A stretch of DNA of 45,543 nucleotides from assembly GCA_022545895.1 (NCBI GenBank), contig JAKEIK010000048.1, positions 1 to 45,543 on the forward strand. Reading direction: 5' to 3'. The stretch is from Nitrososphaeraceae archaeon. GTDB lineage: Archaea; Thermoproteota; Nitrososphaeria; Nitrososphaerales; Nitrososphaeraceae. The notes below the pieces were generated by a model. That model was not told where the DNA came from. It saw only the letters and a program-made list of their open reading frames with translations, and did not search any database. Positions within the stretch are counted from its first letter, which is position 1. Every line of letters starts with the position of its first letter. Below, one piece after another: positions 16,424 through 24,823 of the stretch. Position numbers and translations under genes: made by a program.

Positions 16424-16978
16424 TCACGGAGACGTAGTATGTTCTATCATCGTTGTATTATTGTTAATTGTAGTGTTCACTCCTGATATCTGTCCTCTGA
16501 TCTCTCCATTGGGAAACGAGCCGGTATGGATATTGACGTAAGCCTCTCCTTTATTCATTTTATCCAGTAGATGGGATATCGTCTTGCCCGACATAGGACC
16601 ATATAACTCAGCAGCACTAAAGCTACCTTGAATCAACGTTCCATTTAAAGGACTAGTGGGTCCAGAATGGAAAAGCATTACGATGGGGTCACCATTTTGT
16701 CCACTTTTGCCGATATGCATGTGGGCTTCCATTATCGTATCCATTCCTGTCACGTCTATTTTATACCCCATAGAATCATTATTTGGTTTGAACCACGCAC
16801 TACCTTTTGCGGCAGAACCGCTAGGTGGAACTTCTTGATCTCCCGTGAGCGATGTAATGAACCTCTGCTCTTGAGCATAGCTTGGATTCATCAGGAAAGT
16901 TGTAATTCCCACTGAAAAGACAGCCGTTACCAATACAGCCATTAATAGAATTAGCTGTATAGACATGATTAATTTCAT
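16424..16978 (-). CDS. Exported CHRD-domain protein
   Basis: About 184 residues from the MKLIM ATG; ATG 16966 is possible, and an ATG nine codons upstream lies near the TATA. A signal peptide (hydrophobic from about 5 to 28) ends at SYAQ. The CHRD domain follows: F-I-T-S-L-T-G-D-Q-E-V-P-P, AEAHMHIG-like EAHMHIGKSGQNG, and YVNIHTGSFPNGEIRGQI, all hallmark blocks. CHRD domains occur in chordin and in many secreted prokaryotic proteins whose role is unknown. Several N-x-S/T sites could be glycosylated. Confidence 0.9.
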   Translation of the reverse strand: MKLIMSIQLILLMAVLVTAVFSVGITTFLMNPSYAQEQRFITSLTGDQEVPPSGSAAKGSAWFKPNNDSMGYKIDVTGMDTIMEAHMHIGKSGQNGDPIVMLFHSGPTSPLNGTLIQGSFSAAELYGPMSGKTISHLLDKMNKGEAYVNIHTGSFPNGEIRGQISGVNTTINNNTTMIEHTTSP

Positions 16979-17193
16979 ATGAAGATGAGTTATATAATAG
17001 TTCAATATGAGATATAGAGGGATACTATTGTCTATAACAAATTTGCTCCATTATTAAGATCGATCAATATTTGTAGTAGTAATTCCCAAAGGACTTGACA
17101 ACTCCTAGAAGTTAAAGAAGGATAGGCTAGTACGACTAGCTATTCCATTAATCAGATTGTTATTTACACAACGAAGTAATATAGTATATTGTT

Positions 17194-17703
17194 TTAAGGA
17201 AGGTTCAGCTTACTTCCGGCTACTATATCTTCTGGTTCCAGGGCAAATTCCGATCCACCAAGAATGATATTTGACATTCGCGGGTCAGTATCACCTACTG
17301 GTTCTTGCGATACAACAAAGAATTTGTACACCGCTGGATTAACCATATATTGATCAAATTTTAAGGTACCATTCACGAATTGACCCAACGTCAAATTAAA
17401 GTAAGAAGGTATGTCAGGATCAATAAGCCAGCCTTCAAGAACACTCCCTGAGGCAGGAAATAGTGCTACATGCGCTGTGAGATTCACCAATCCTCCAGAT
17501 GTTGGCTCGTAACCTTGGGATGTAAATCCGACAGCGAGATTTCCTATTTTTTCCCCACCGTACCAAACTGTGCTATTACTGGCTGTAATTTCACGTACAT
17601 GCGCGACTTCTGCTGAAGATATCTTTGTGGTTGTGGCAAGAAGAATAGATAAACTGAAAATCATGAGTGAAAACGAAAATAGTGCCGTTATTTTATGCGC
17701 CAT
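17194..17703 (-). CDS. Exported protein of unknown function
   Basis: 169 residues from ATG 17703 (MAHKITALF). A signal peptide (residues 5-27) is followed by SSAEVAHV. The mature part is beta-rich with several N-x-S/T sequons (SNST, NLTA, NLTL, NGTL). It includes 'GWLIDPDIPSYFNL' and 'YKFFVVSQEPVGDTDPR', which faintly recall the extracellular domain of RskA-like anti-sigma factors, but I would not assign it. The upstream in-frame ATG at 17736 falls inside the TATA box and is rejected. Confidence 0.72.
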   Translation of the reverse strand: MAHKITALFSFSLMIFSLSILLATTTKISSAEVAHVREITASNSTVWYGGEKIGNLAVGFTSQGYEPTSGGLVNLTAHVALFPASGSVLEGWLIDPDIPSYFNLTLGQFVNGTLKFDQYMVNPAVYKFFVVSQEPVGDTDPRMSNIILGGSEFALEPEDIVAGSKLNLP

Positions 17704-17723
17704 CGGGGATATGTTGTAATGAG

Positions 17724-17733
17724 AATATAAAAA
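17724..17733 (-). promoter_or_regulatory. TATA box deciding the start of the exported protein
   Basis: Minus-strand tttttatatt, about 25 bases before ATG 17703, indicates a leaderless message. Confidence 0.5.
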
Positions 17734-18147
17734 CACTTCCTATACATACTCCTGCATCATACCAATGATCCCTTAATAAAAATTCAAGTTAATAAATGGA
17801 AGTCCAAATGCCATATATTAGAAGTCCTGTTCCCCATTGTTTCTGAATTCTATGGACTAACCCATTGAGGCATTCTTAATTCGCGTGATATGGTCACTAA
17901 TCGTTCGTCAAATATATGAGCATAGTAAGTGAAAAACAAAAAATGAAAATAACGGGTCAATATAGGTGGAGGATTACAATAAGCACTTAAACAATGAAGG
18001 ACAAGGTGAAAACACATTTGAGAACTCAAAGGCAAGTGCAAGCTATTGGTAAGACAATTTCCCGTCCTGAAGGACATTTAGGTGAGATATAAAAATGGTC
18101 AAAGTAATAATGACTTGGGTTATCATGCCCTGCATTTGATATGACCT
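17734..18147. other. Gene-free gap
   Basis: A 75-codon minus-strand frame (17850-18077) lacks features of a protein. A plus-strand TATA-like gatataaaaa near 18090 may serve the downstream genes. Confidence 0.4.
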
Positions 18148-18468
18148 ATGATTGGAGCAGTGTTCAACTCTTTTTCAACTGGCTCACGTGTTAACTTAGG
18201 GCAAGAGCATGTCGTAAGTATTGAAACGATGCACAAGAGAGACAATTCATGCGTAACCCGAACATTAGAAATTACTATGTCTAGGACCATGTTATTGAAT
18301 GCGACTTTTCTAACAGAAGACAAAGTACAAAATTTCAAATTAAAAGTAATATTGCTTGGCAGATCATCTACCATTTCACTATCTATACCTTTGAACTGTG
18401 TACTCCACTCGGAAGATAGACAACTCATGGCAAGAAGCAATATTATATATGCTGCCATAACTTCTTAG
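18148..18468 (+). CDS. Doubtful hypothetical protein upstream of a roadblock-like gene
   Basis: 106 residues, with alternating hydrophobic pattern in the second half (RTLEITMSRTMLLNATF, FKLKVILLG) as in a small beta protein. It ends 8 bases before the next plus-strand gene, which suggests an operon, and a TATA-like sequence lies near 18090. The opposite strand has an equally long frame with a hydrophobic start, so strand choice is uncertain. No family recognised. Confidence 0.35.
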   Translation: MIGAVFNSFSTGSRVNLGQEHVVSIETMHKRDNSCVTRTLEITMSRTMLLNATFLTEDKVQNFKLKVILLGRSSTISLSIPLNCVLHSEDRQLMARSNIIYAAITS

Positions 18469-18476
18469 AAGTAAGA

Positions 18477-18872
18477 ATGTCCATAACACAGGCTTATATG
18501 GAAAAATTCGCTATCACTTTGTTGGATCTAAATAAATCCATAAGATGGATAGGAATTGCCTCTTCATTAGGTGAACTACTTTTAGTAAAACGCCGGAAGG
18601 ATTTGATACCTCTCATGACATTGGAGGAAAACCAGGAGTATACTCTCAATGCTATAGGTAGACATAAATCTAGATTGAAGTTTCAGGAAAAAATAGGTAA
18701 ACTGCTTTACGCATTGGGAAAATATGAAAAACTTACTCGTGTTATCATCCCAATAAATGATTATTATTACCTTATGCTTACAATAGACATAGAGGAGCTT
18801 GATTTTGATTTGATAATAACGGACAGTGTGATACCATTTATTGGAACAGAAAAGGTGCATTTTACATACTAG
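18477..18872 (+). CDS. Roadblock-like small protein (DUF6659-type)
   Basis: 131 residues. The layout matches the thaumarchaeal roadblock/LC7-like family also seen at 34520: an N-terminal helix, then 'LDLNKSIRWIGIASSLGELL' (first strands with a GxxxSxG-type turn), a helix, and two hydrophobic strands 'LTRVIIPINDYYYLMLTID'. These proteins resemble the dimeric adaptors that regulate small GTPases and may sense or relay signals. No GTPase gene is adjacent. Confidence 0.65.
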   Translation: MSITQAYMEKFAITLLDLNKSIRWIGIASSLGELLLVKRRKDLIPLMTLEENQEYTLNAIGRHKSRLKFQEKIGKLLYALGKYEKLTRVIIPINDYYYLMLTIDIEELDFDLIITDSVIPFIGTEKVHFTY

Positions 18873-19136
18873 CAATCACTTTTTATGTTTAGTTGTGTAC
18901 AACATGTGGATAATTGCCGTACTTCTAATGAAGCCCTATTTTTAACTAATCATATTTCGAAGTGTTCAGAATCAATTCATATTACCTATATCGTTGGATC
19001 ATTACAGCAATGAAAAAGAAGATTGGCTAATAATTCAGGATAACAGGTTAACAGATTATCAATTGACGTGTATTTCAGATCGCTAGTTAGACGTAAAGAT
19101 ATATAGCCATTTCACACCAACCTTCTTTTAAGTAAT

Positions 19137-20045
19137 ATGTCTTATGGCAGAATGTCAAGATTCCCAAGTTATAACATCGCAAAAATTGCTGCGGCCGTAA
19201 TCACATTCATCGTTATTATAGTTGTCGCAATTGAATCAGTTGTAATTGTTGAAGCAGGTCACAGAGGTGTTGTTCTTTACCTTGGGGCAGTCGAAAATCG
19301 AGTTCTCCCAGAAGGAGTACATTTCATCATTCCGTTTGCTGAGCAAGTAATACAAATGGAAGTCCGGACGCAAAAATTCCAGGCTGAAGCTTCGGCTGCC
19401 TCTAACGATCTACAGGAGGTTCGAACGGTTATAGCATTAAACTACAGGATCGATCCCAAAGAAGTCAATAGAGTTTATCAGCTATTAGGTGTGAACTATG
19501 CTGACCGTGTTATTTCACCCACTATCCAAGAATCAGTCAAAGCCAGTGTGGCTAAATTTAACGCAGAAGAATTAGTTACAAAGAGAGAGACCGCAAAAGG
19601 CGTTATCGCTCAAGCCATTAGAAATACTCTCACTTCAAACAATATACTGGTTGAAAATGTGTTCATCACCGACTTCAAGTTTTCGGAGGCATTTGCTTCT
19701 CAGATTGAACAAAAGGTAGTGGCTTTCCAAAAGTTTCTTACAGAACAAAACAATTTGAGGGCAGTACGAGTAATAGCAAATCAAAATGTAGTGCAGGCTG
19801 AAGCTGCGGCCAGAGCAAACATAGCAAAGGCCAGTGGAGAATCTGAAGCCATTAAAATAATCACTGGTCAATTACGATCAAGTCCAGAATACTTACAATG
19901 GCAGGCCATTAACAGGTGGAATGGTCAGCTACCTTACGCGTCTGGAAGTGGCGCAGTGCCTTTCTTCCAGCTTCCCGCACCACAAGCTCTAACAACAAAC
20001 CAAACGAACCAGCCACTAGGAGCCCGGGGCCAAATTAGCAGGTAG
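19137..20045 (+). CDS. Prohibitin-type SPFH/band-7 membrane protein
   Basis: 302 residues. A transmembrane helix at about 16-38 is followed by the SPFH domain (VIVEAGHRGVVLYLG, EGVHFIIPF, VRTQKF, YRIDP) to about 200 and then a coiled coil (EQNNLRAVRVIANQNVVQAEAAARANIAKASGE split over 205-245). The order is that of prohibitins, which form large membrane rings that organise lipids and proteases. The C-terminal 40 residues are Pro/Gln/Asn-rich. A TATA-like box near 19100 lies upstream. Confidence 0.93.
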   Translation: MSYGRMSRFPSYNIAKIAAAVITFIVIIVVAIESVVIVEAGHRGVVLYLGAVENRVLPEGVHFIIPFAEQVIQMEVRTQKFQAEASAASNDLQEVRTVIALNYRIDPKEVNRVYQLLGVNYADRVISPTIQESVKASVAKFNAEELVTKRETAKGVIAQAIRNTLTSNNILVENVFITDFKFSEAFASQIEQKVVAFQKFLTEQNNLRAVRVIANQNVVQAEAAARANIAKASGESEAIKIITGQLRSSPEYLQWQAINRWNGQLPYASGSGAVPFFQLPAPQALTTNQTNQPLGARGQISR

Positions 20046-20704
20046 GAAAGTAAAATACAAGAACAAGGATATCACAAATTCAATGTGATCAAACGCTGAA
20101 ATATTGTCTATTAATGACTTTGGTAGAAACTGTACATAATCGAATCTAGTATTACTAGTGTTTTTACTAGAATCTATGTGAATTTCTCATCCCGTACTGT
20201 ATTCTACATCTCCAGAGGGCCATTTGAATAATAGTTCCGGGACATGCTACACTATTTTATGAAAAATAGAGTTGATTGATTAGTCTATGTTCTGTTAGGA
20301 AACTGTGAGATTCATAACTTTCATTTAGAGTTAGGACAACAGGATTCTTAACATTATTTCCTAATGCTATTGTCTTATTATTATATACCTCAGAAATGCT
20401 ATTAAACTGAATTTGAATATCCAAATCCAATTATAATCAAATTTATGATGAGGTTGGAGCCTATACCTAAAAATGAGATTTAATTATAACAATTCTTTGG
20501 AATTCTATCCTGGAATTTGGGATAAGTGGAGTGTTAGACTGTAAAATTATTTTTATCATTATCTAGGAGTAGGTACATAGAATAGGCGGCGGCCTTGGGA
20601 TATTCACTATTTTATTATTATCTCTATAAATATCTGCATATTGAAAAACCAGTCTTAGGCAGATAATTTGTGCCATACTTATTTCTGTTATATTTGCTAT
20701 TCAG
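20046..20704. other. Gene-free gap between convergent genes
   Basis: 659 AT-rich bases with no supported ORF, tRNA or clear hairpin. Unusually long for a region with no promoters to hold. Confidence 0.45.
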
Positions 20705-20791
20705 CTATTCTTTGATTTTTTTGGAGAATCGTTTCAGCGTACTAGTTAATCCAATAGCTTGATGTAATATGGGATTCACTTTCCTTGCCAT
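20705..20791 (-). CDS. Possible 28-residue basic peptide after the acyl-CoA synthetase
   Basis: ATG at 20789-20791, sequence M-A-R-K-V-N-P-I-L-H-Q-A-I-G then a K/R/S-rich end. The frame is the same as the upstream gene and is open from that gene's TAG stop (20831-20833) to the TAG at 20705-20707. It could be a small basic peptide, or a chance 41-codon open stretch. Confidence 0.25.
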   Translation of the reverse strand: MARKVNPILHQAIGLTSTLKRFSKKIKE

Positions 20792-20830
20792 TTTGGTCCT
20801 CTTCTTCTTACCGATAGTTAGAACAAAAAG

Positions 20831-22789
20831 CTAAACTAACATATTCTTTATTGATTCTGGATTTTCAACTAGTGACAAATCCTTATCCGAGATTTCAATA
20901 TTTAATGCTGTTAATTTAATTAACCTTCTTAACAGTTTCCCTGTCTTTGTCCGGGGCAAATCCTTTACAAATCTGATTTGTTTAGGTTTTGCAAATTTTC
21001 CAATATTTTTTTCTATCAATTTGATTAGTTGGTCACTTAATACTTTTGTGTCTATACTATCGTCTGTTGGAACGATGTAGCATACTATTGACTCGCCACG
21101 AATTTCATCGGGGATTCCCACCACAATGGCTTCAGATACAAATTCATTTGACATTAGAATATTTTCTATCTCATTGCTTCCAAGCCTATGTCCTGAAACT
21201 TTAATTACATCGTCAATTCTTCCAGTAATATACCAATACCCATCAGAATCAATTTTTATTATGTCGCCATGGAACCATATATTTTTGTATCTTGACCAGT
21301 AATTTTCAATAAATTTGTCCGAACCATTTGGTAATCCACGAGTCATGGAGGGCCAGGGTTTCTTTATAACCAAAAAACCATTTGTTGTCTCATTACCTAG
21401 ATCATCAAATACTGATGCATCAAAACCTGGAATGGGGAATCCAACAGAACACGGTTTCATGTATCCCAAAAACGTAGTACTCAGTATTGCACCACCGATT
21501 TCGGTCCCCCCAGAAAGGTTGATTAGTGGACATCTACCCTTGCCAACTTTGTTAAAATACCAAATCCATGCCTCTCTATTTATCGGTTCGCCAGTTGTGG
21601 TTAAAATTCTTAATGTACGAAAATCATAACTATCTATATAATTGAATTTATTGTTATCTCTCATGAACAATCTGATTGATGTCGGTGCGATACCAAATAT
21701 AGATACATTATGCTTCCTGATAACTTTACACCATCTATCAGTCGTAGGATGAGTAAGTATACCATCATAGAAGAGTGAGGTTCCACCGGTAATTAAACTT
21801 CCATAAACTGCCCAAGTCTGACCCGTTATCCAACCAATATCTGCATACCAAAACAAAACATCGTCTTTTTTCATGTCTATGACATAGTGTGTTTGCTGAC
21901 CGGAAACCAACATGAATCCTCCATGGGTATGAAGTACTGCTTTTGGTTTGCCGGTAGTTCCAGATGTGTATAAAATAAATAAAGGATCCTCTGAATTCAT
22001 TATCTCGGTATTACACTTATGTCCTAAAAATTTTGAAACGAAATTTTGATAGTCAATCAACTTTCCTGATTTATTATTATTTTGTTCCTTTTGATTGACT
22101 ACTATTATTTTGGATAATTTGTTTTGTTCCAAGGCAAACGACCAATTGTCTTGAAGATTTATCTTATTTCCTCTTCTTTCAATTTCGTCGCAAGTTAATA
22201 GTATCTTCGTCTCTAAATCATATAAACGAGTGGCAATGGCTCCACTGCTAAAACCAGAAAAGATAGTGTTATGTACAGCGCCAATTTTAGAACATGCTAA
22301 AATAGCAAAAATTGCTTCAGGAATCATTGGAAGATATATTCCGATTACGTCTCCTTTTTTTATTCCCTCTGATTTCAAAGCCAAAGCTAAAGCTGAAATA
22401 TGATAATCAACTTCTGCATAGGAAAAGCATTTGGTTTGTCCTTTTTCGTTTTCAAAGATAAATGCTATTTTTTCGGGGTCCTCATTTAGGTGTCTATCAA
22501 TCGCATTACTTATTATGTTACATTTTCCGTCGATAAACCATTTTGTCCTTTCTATTCCTTCTTCTGAATCAAATACAGCACTATATTTTTCAAACCATTT
22601 TAGGGAAAGATCCTCGTTAACGGAATCCCAATACCATCCAATATTTTCTATAGATTTTTTTATTAGATCCTGATATTTCTTAAATCCATGTTTTTTCATA
22701 AAGGTGCTTATGTTACTACTCGCAAATTTCTCTGGATTAGACTGACAATATTTTTCTTTGTTTGTTAATTCCAATACTACATCCTCCAT
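20831..22789 (-). CDS. AMP-forming acyl-CoA synthetase (acetate/propionate-CoA ligase type)
   Basis: 652 residues from ATG 22789 (TTG 22798 is possible). It activates a short carboxylic acid to acyl-AMP and then acyl-CoA. Seen: N-terminal ACAS domain with KWFIDGKCNIISNAIDRH, the ATP loop YTSGTTGKPKAVLHTHGG, the A5 block STGGTEIGG-like LSGGTEIGG, YWYITGRIDDVIKVSGHRLG (hinge and CoA part), and the C-terminal catalytic Lys in RTKTGKLLRR. The WYADIGWITG block is typical of acetyl-/propionyl-CoA synthetases. Substrate cannot be fixed from sequence. The thaumarchaeal carbon cycle is known to use ADP-forming synthetases, so this gene is probably for organic acid scavenging or a side reaction. Confidence 0.92.
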   Translation of the reverse strand: MEDVVLELTNKEKYCQSNPEKFASSNISTFMKKHGFKKYQDLIKKSIENIGWYWDSVNEDLSLKWFEKYSAVFDSEEGIERTKWFIDGKCNIISNAIDRHLNEDPEKIAFIFENEKGQTKCFSYAEVDYHISALALALKSEGIKKGDVIGIYLPMIPEAIFAILACSKIGAVHNTIFSGFSSGAIATRLYDLETKILLTCDEIERRGNKINLQDNWSFALEQNKLSKIIVVNQKEQNNNKSGKLIDYQNFVSKFLGHKCNTEIMNSEDPLFILYTSGTTGKPKAVLHTHGGFMLVSGQQTHYVIDMKKDDVLFWYADIGWITGQTWAVYGSLITGGTSLFYDGILTHPTTDRWCKVIRKHNVSIFGIAPTSIRLFMRDNNKFNYIDSYDFRTLRILTTTGEPINREAWIWYFNKVGKGRCPLINLSGGTEIGGAILSTTFLGYMKPCSVGFPIPGFDASVFDDLGNETTNGFLVIKKPWPSMTRGLPNGSDKFIENYWSRYKNIWFHGDIIKIDSDGYWYITGRIDDVIKVSGHRLGSNEIENILMSNEFVSEAIVVGIPDEIRGESIVCYIVPTDDSIDTKVLSDQLIKLIEKNIGKFAKPKQIRFVKDLPRTKTGKLLRRLIKLTALNIEISDKDLSLVENPESIKNMLV

Positions 22790-23258
22790 GCTTTTCAATA
22801 CGTCAATGATAATATGGTTATCTAAAATTTCATATCTATATGTATTTCAAATCAGTAATTTTTTCTATAACTCTGGTTTCCATAGTATATAGTGTACTGA
22901 CTTACAGTGCCTTCTTCCTGCTCCAAATTTTTGCTCCTGATACCCAAATGTCATACTAAATTCTTTGAAATTGTTGGACGAAGACTCGATTGTTGAAATT
23001 TGCTATTCAATCAATTAAATAAGGTTGAGAACATCAAATTTAATTCAGATGTCAAATCAGCATTCCTTATTATTTCTGCGTTACATCCATGCCAAATCAA
23101 GAATCACACATTTCTAAAAAAAATTTAGGCAAATGATAAATGAGGCACTGAAACTTCATTCTGATAGCCTTGGGCAGGTTTCATAATAGTTTAAGCAGAG
23201 TAGACTAGTTTAATGTAATCAGGTCATCAGTTTAGAATATTGTTTTTTTATCGATACT
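22790..23258. other. Gene-free gap upstream of the acyl-CoA synthetase
   Basis: Contains the synthetase promoter region (minus-strand atacatatag near 22845). No ORF supported. Confidence 0.45.
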
Positions 23259-24323
23259 CTACTCATAAGGATGAATAATTGATCTGAAGCTCGAGTATTT
23301 TTCGGTGGCAAGGAATGCGTCTTCTATGTTTTTTAACCTATAAGTATAGCTGATGATTTTTTTCAAGTTTATTTTACTTTCACTAACCATACTAATTGCT
23401 TTTCTCATTAAAATAGGTGTGGAACTAAAACTTCCTGATATAGATATTTCGTTATAATGTAACCAGTTAGGATCCAGCGAAAGGATTTTGGTTTTTGGCA
23501 TACCTGCAAATAAGCTTATAATAGAGTCCTTACTAGCTATTCTTAAAGCAAGATCTAATGCATCTGGATTACTTGTAGCAACAATGATCATGTTTGCTCC
23601 GACATTGTTGGTTGAATCCATAATACTACGCACTGAATCTTCTATGTTACTGTTCAAGAGTACTATGTCTGCTCCTAGTTGTTTTGCTTGATCCATTCTA
23701 TAGTCTATTTTACCTATCACTATAGTCTTCATGCCATATAATTTGGAAATCTGCAAGTGAATCAGACCTATCGGACCGTCTCCTATTATTATCGAACGAT
23801 CAGTGTGGGATGATTTGAATCTTAAATGGGCATTTAAACAACATGCTAAAGGTTCTATTAAAGCAGCCTCCTCATTGGTGATATTATCTGGTATCGGAAC
23901 AATACCGTCAATTATGATATTGTTCAAGGGAATTTTGATGTACTCTGCAAAACCTCCATTAACGCTCGAACCAATCTCTTGAAGATTATTACACAGGTTG
24001 TATCGTTCGCTGGCACAGTAGTAACAATTAAGACAAGGAACAAGTGGCGATATGGCAACTCGGGTTCCCTCCGATATTAAATTCCCATTTCCTAGATTAC
24101 TAATTGGATGCATCGTTTCAGCACAAATTTCATGCCCCAGTATGATTGGGGGATGAACTTTCCGATGGCCTTCGTTGTAAACTCTTACATCATAACCGCA
24201 TACCGCACAAGATAATATTTTTAGTATTGCACTTCCATCGTTTGACTGCGCTAATGGAAGTCTTTCCATTGTGATAGATCTTGGTCCGTTAAAAACTGCT
24301 GCTCTATTTTCTTTCGGAAGCAT
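23259..24323 (-). CDS. Zinc-dependent medium-chain dehydrogenase (alcohol/threonine dehydrogenase-like)
   Basis: 354 residues. Catalytic zinc ligands C42 (CGYD) and the His of LGHEI; structural zinc set of four cysteines in PCLNCYYCASERYNLC; a Rossmann segment near 170-200 (IIIGDGPIGLIHLQ and IVIGKIDYRMDQAKQLGAD). The second-strand acidic residue that selects NAD is not obvious (IGKIDYR), so the cofactor is open. Members oxidise alcohols, polyols or threonine; the closest-looking group is sorbitol/threonine dehydrogenase-like. It ends convergently to nothing and starts 81 bases from the PDCD5-like gene on the same strand. Confidence 0.9.
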   Translation of the reverse strand: MLPKENRAAVFNGPRSITMERLPLAQSNDGSAILKILSCAVCGYDVRVYNEGHRKVHPPIILGHEICAETMHPISNLGNGNLISEGTRVAISPLVPCLNCYYCASERYNLCNNLQEIGSSVNGGFAEYIKIPLNNIIIDGIVPIPDNITNEEAALIEPLACCLNAHLRFKSSHTDRSIIIGDGPIGLIHLQISKLYGMKTIVIGKIDYRMDQAKQLGADIVLLNSNIEDSVRSIMDSTNNVGANMIIVATSNPDALDLALRIASKDSIISLFAGMPKTKILSLDPNWLHYNEISISGSFSSTPILMRKAISMVSESKINLKKIISYTYRLKNIEDAFLATEKYSSFRSIIHPYE

Positions 24324-24403
24324 TTTTCACCGGTAGATATTCTTGAATCTTATTATCGTTTCTCCCCTTCGAGTAGTCTTGTATCTTTGGCAGAGTAATA
24401 ACG

Positions 24404-24823
24404 TTATTGCTCCTGCTTCAGTTTTTCTGAAAATGAGATATATTTGCCATGATCTTCTATCTTGATACTTGTATTAACTCTAATAAGAAGTCCTGCATAA
24501 CGGAACAAAGCCAGCAGTTCACCTCCAGATATTCGGTTTGAAATATCTCCTTCTCTAATCAGTTGGGCTATTTTACTTACAATGATCCTAGTTTGGGATG
24601 GATATTGTGCTTCTGCTAATTTCAATACTTCGTCACCTCGATCATAGAGGTACGATACTAAAATTTCTCTGTCTGTTTTTTTAGTCGATGTCTGACTGAC
24701 ACTATTTTCCTTCAGTTTCTCTAATGTGGCTGCGTGCTCCCGTAATTGTTTCATCTTTCTTGCTTTGATAATCCGTATTTCAGGATCGTCGCCTCCTATT
24801 TCAGGATCGTCGCCTCCGCTCAT
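24404..24823 (-). CDS. PDCD5-like DNA-binding protein
   Basis: 139 residues. The start D-P-E-I-R-I-I-K-A-R-K-M-K-Q-L matches the PDCD5 N-terminal helix (family: DPEL-x2-IR-x-R-RM-x-L). A Ser/Thr/Lys linker and a helical core follow (REILVSYLYDRGDEVL, RIIVSKIAQLIREGDI, ISGGELLALFRYAG), in the order of the PDCD5 domain, extended by about 20 residues. PDCD5 proteins bind double-stranded DNA or chaperone complexes. The N-terminal GGDDPEI is duplicated by a perfect 21-bp tandem repeat. The ATG shares one base with the rtcB stop (TAATG), so translation is likely coupled. Confidence 0.8.
   Translation of the reverse strand: MSGGDDPEIGGDDPEIRIIKARKMKQLREHAATLEKLKENSVSQTSTKKTDREILVSYLYDRGDEVLKLAEAQYPSQTRIIVSKIAQLIREGDISNRISGGELLALFRYAGLLIRVNTSIKIEDHGKYISFSEKLKQEQ
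24776..24817. repeat. Two perfect 21-bp tandem copies in the PDCD5-like gene
   Basis: Unit tatttcaggatcgtcgcctcc at 24776-24796 and 24797-24817. It adds a second GGDDPEI to the protein in frame. Identical copies indicate a recent duplication. Confidence 0.95.

Noticed and set aside
17850-18077. 75-codon minus-strand frame
   Set aside because: No motif, no promoter, unusual His/Phe/Cys-rich composition.
18123-18458. 111-codon minus-strand frame with a signal-like start
   Set aside because: It is antisense to a plus frame that is tightly spaced to a real gene and has a promoter-like sequence; no minus-strand TATA is seen. The choice is not firm.
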